From assembly GCA_036874045.1 (NCBI GenBank), contig CM072338.1:19118501-19182500 (forward strand): a stretch of DNA of 64,000 bases. Direction: 5' to 3'. A model generated the notes under the pieces. That model worked only from the letters and a program-made list of their open reading frames with translations. It did not search any database and was not told the origin of the DNA. Both the position numbers and the translations under genes were made by a program. Below, piece by piece: positions 63,596 through 64,000 of the stretch (position 1 is its first letter; every line of letters begins with the position of its first letter). This DNA comes from Cymodocea nodosa (taxonomy: Eukaryota > Streptophyta > Magnoliopsida > Alismatales > Cymodoceaceae).

Positions 63596-63889
63596 CTAAC
63601 AATAGGATAGACATGAAAGTCGAGCAATGTCAAGGGTTTTTTTCATGTTGAGCAAGTGAGATTCAGGCAAAGAGGATAGACTTGGACAAAGGATTTGATG
63701 TCGACTGCAGAAGAGATAGAGAGGCAAAGGATCGAGCAAAGCCAAAGGTGTTTGCTTGATTTTCGATCTTGCAAACAACACATTCAATAGAAACCAAAGA
63801 TGTAGATGAGGCTGAGAGGTGGAGGTGCATGTGGGATTTTCCGTTAGATTTAGAAGAGGCACATTTGCTTGATTTTTTGTTAGATTCAC
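63596..63889 (-). other. Open frame near the right end of the Harbinger element
   Basis: 97 codons in the 5' region of the element. I see no domain in it; its GC content is higher than its surroundings, as for the 5' part of an old gene. It could be leader sequence. Confidence 0.25.
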
Positions 63890-64000
63890 ATGGTTAAGGG
63901 TGAGAAAATCAAGGAAAATGAACCTTTTATATTAGTGACAAAATTTTTTTTTGATGCACACACCTGAAAAATGATAAATTTCTTTGCCATTTTTCATTTC

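Larger units (their letters stand above)
59671..64000 (-). mobile_element. PIF/Harbinger DNA transposon, decayed, right end outside window
   Basis: PIF/Harbinger elements encode a DDE transposase and a separate Myb/SANT-like protein and insert into TWA targets. Both genes are recognisable here on the minus strand. The left end is probably 59674 (AGAGGTGTTTGTCCATC) next to a TTA at 59671-59673, followed by a very AT-rich subterminal zone. At the window edge, CATTTTTCATTTC resembles the reverse complement of bases about 35-50 in from the left end, so the right terminus should lie a few tens of bases beyond 64000, giving an element of about 4.4 kb. Internal stops make both genes non-functional. 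Confidence 0.8.

Overview
The window is nuclear DNA of a flowering plant. The genes have many phase-consistent introns, the plant-only families KANADI, BASIC PENTACYSTEINE and ZF-HD are present, and spacers are long and AT-rich with microsatellites and degenerate transposons. GC-rich first exons next to AT-rich introns suggest a monocot, more likely a non-grass lineage such as Zingiberales or palms; that placement is inference only. No CRISPR array, operon or phage-like structure is present.

Layout, left to right: (1) the last coding exon of an ALKBH10B-type RNA demethylase (+, 1397-2162). (2) A complete six-exon KANADI transcription factor (-, 8853-3798) with a 2.5 kb fourth intron. (3) A gene-poor stretch of about 9.8 kb. 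(4) A three-exon ribosomal protein eL33/L35a gene (+, 18743-19264) with a telo-box/site II promoter and a GC-AG intron. (5) An orphan reading frame (-, 20373-20080) and a complete six-exon annexin (-, 24417-21082). (6) An intronless ZF-HD homeobox gene (-, 26642-26097). (7) A BASIC PENTACYSTEINE group I gene (+, 29260-30093). (8) A nine-exon La protein gene (-, 37918-32741). (9) A decayed glutamate decarboxylase pseudogene (-, about 41377-38880). (10) A RING-H2 E3 ligase (-, 47547-46660). (11) A ten-exon TAM41 mitochondrial CDP-diacylglycerol synthase (-, 53301-48838). (12) A possible broken exon (+, about 54118-54311) and a degenerate Ty1/copia fragment (+, 55150-55860). (13) An unrecognised two-exon, probably plastid-targeted methyltransferase-like gene (-, 57274-56109). 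(14) A small three-helix membrane protein (-, 58375-57965). (15) A decayed PIF/Harbinger transposon with both of its reading frames (-, from 59674 to beyond the window end).

The genes do not form a pathway or cluster; this is ordinary plant gene order. Exon boundaries were set by hand from splice-site dinucleotides, codon phase and family conservation, and the phases close exactly for KANADI, L35a, annexin, La, TAM41 and the 264-residue gene. I did not find a convincing previously undescribed system. The most informative features are the GAD pseudogene that has lost its catalytic lysine, the two-gene Harbinger fossil with an internal 180 bp duplication, the GC-AG intron in L35a, and two orphan coding-like segments.
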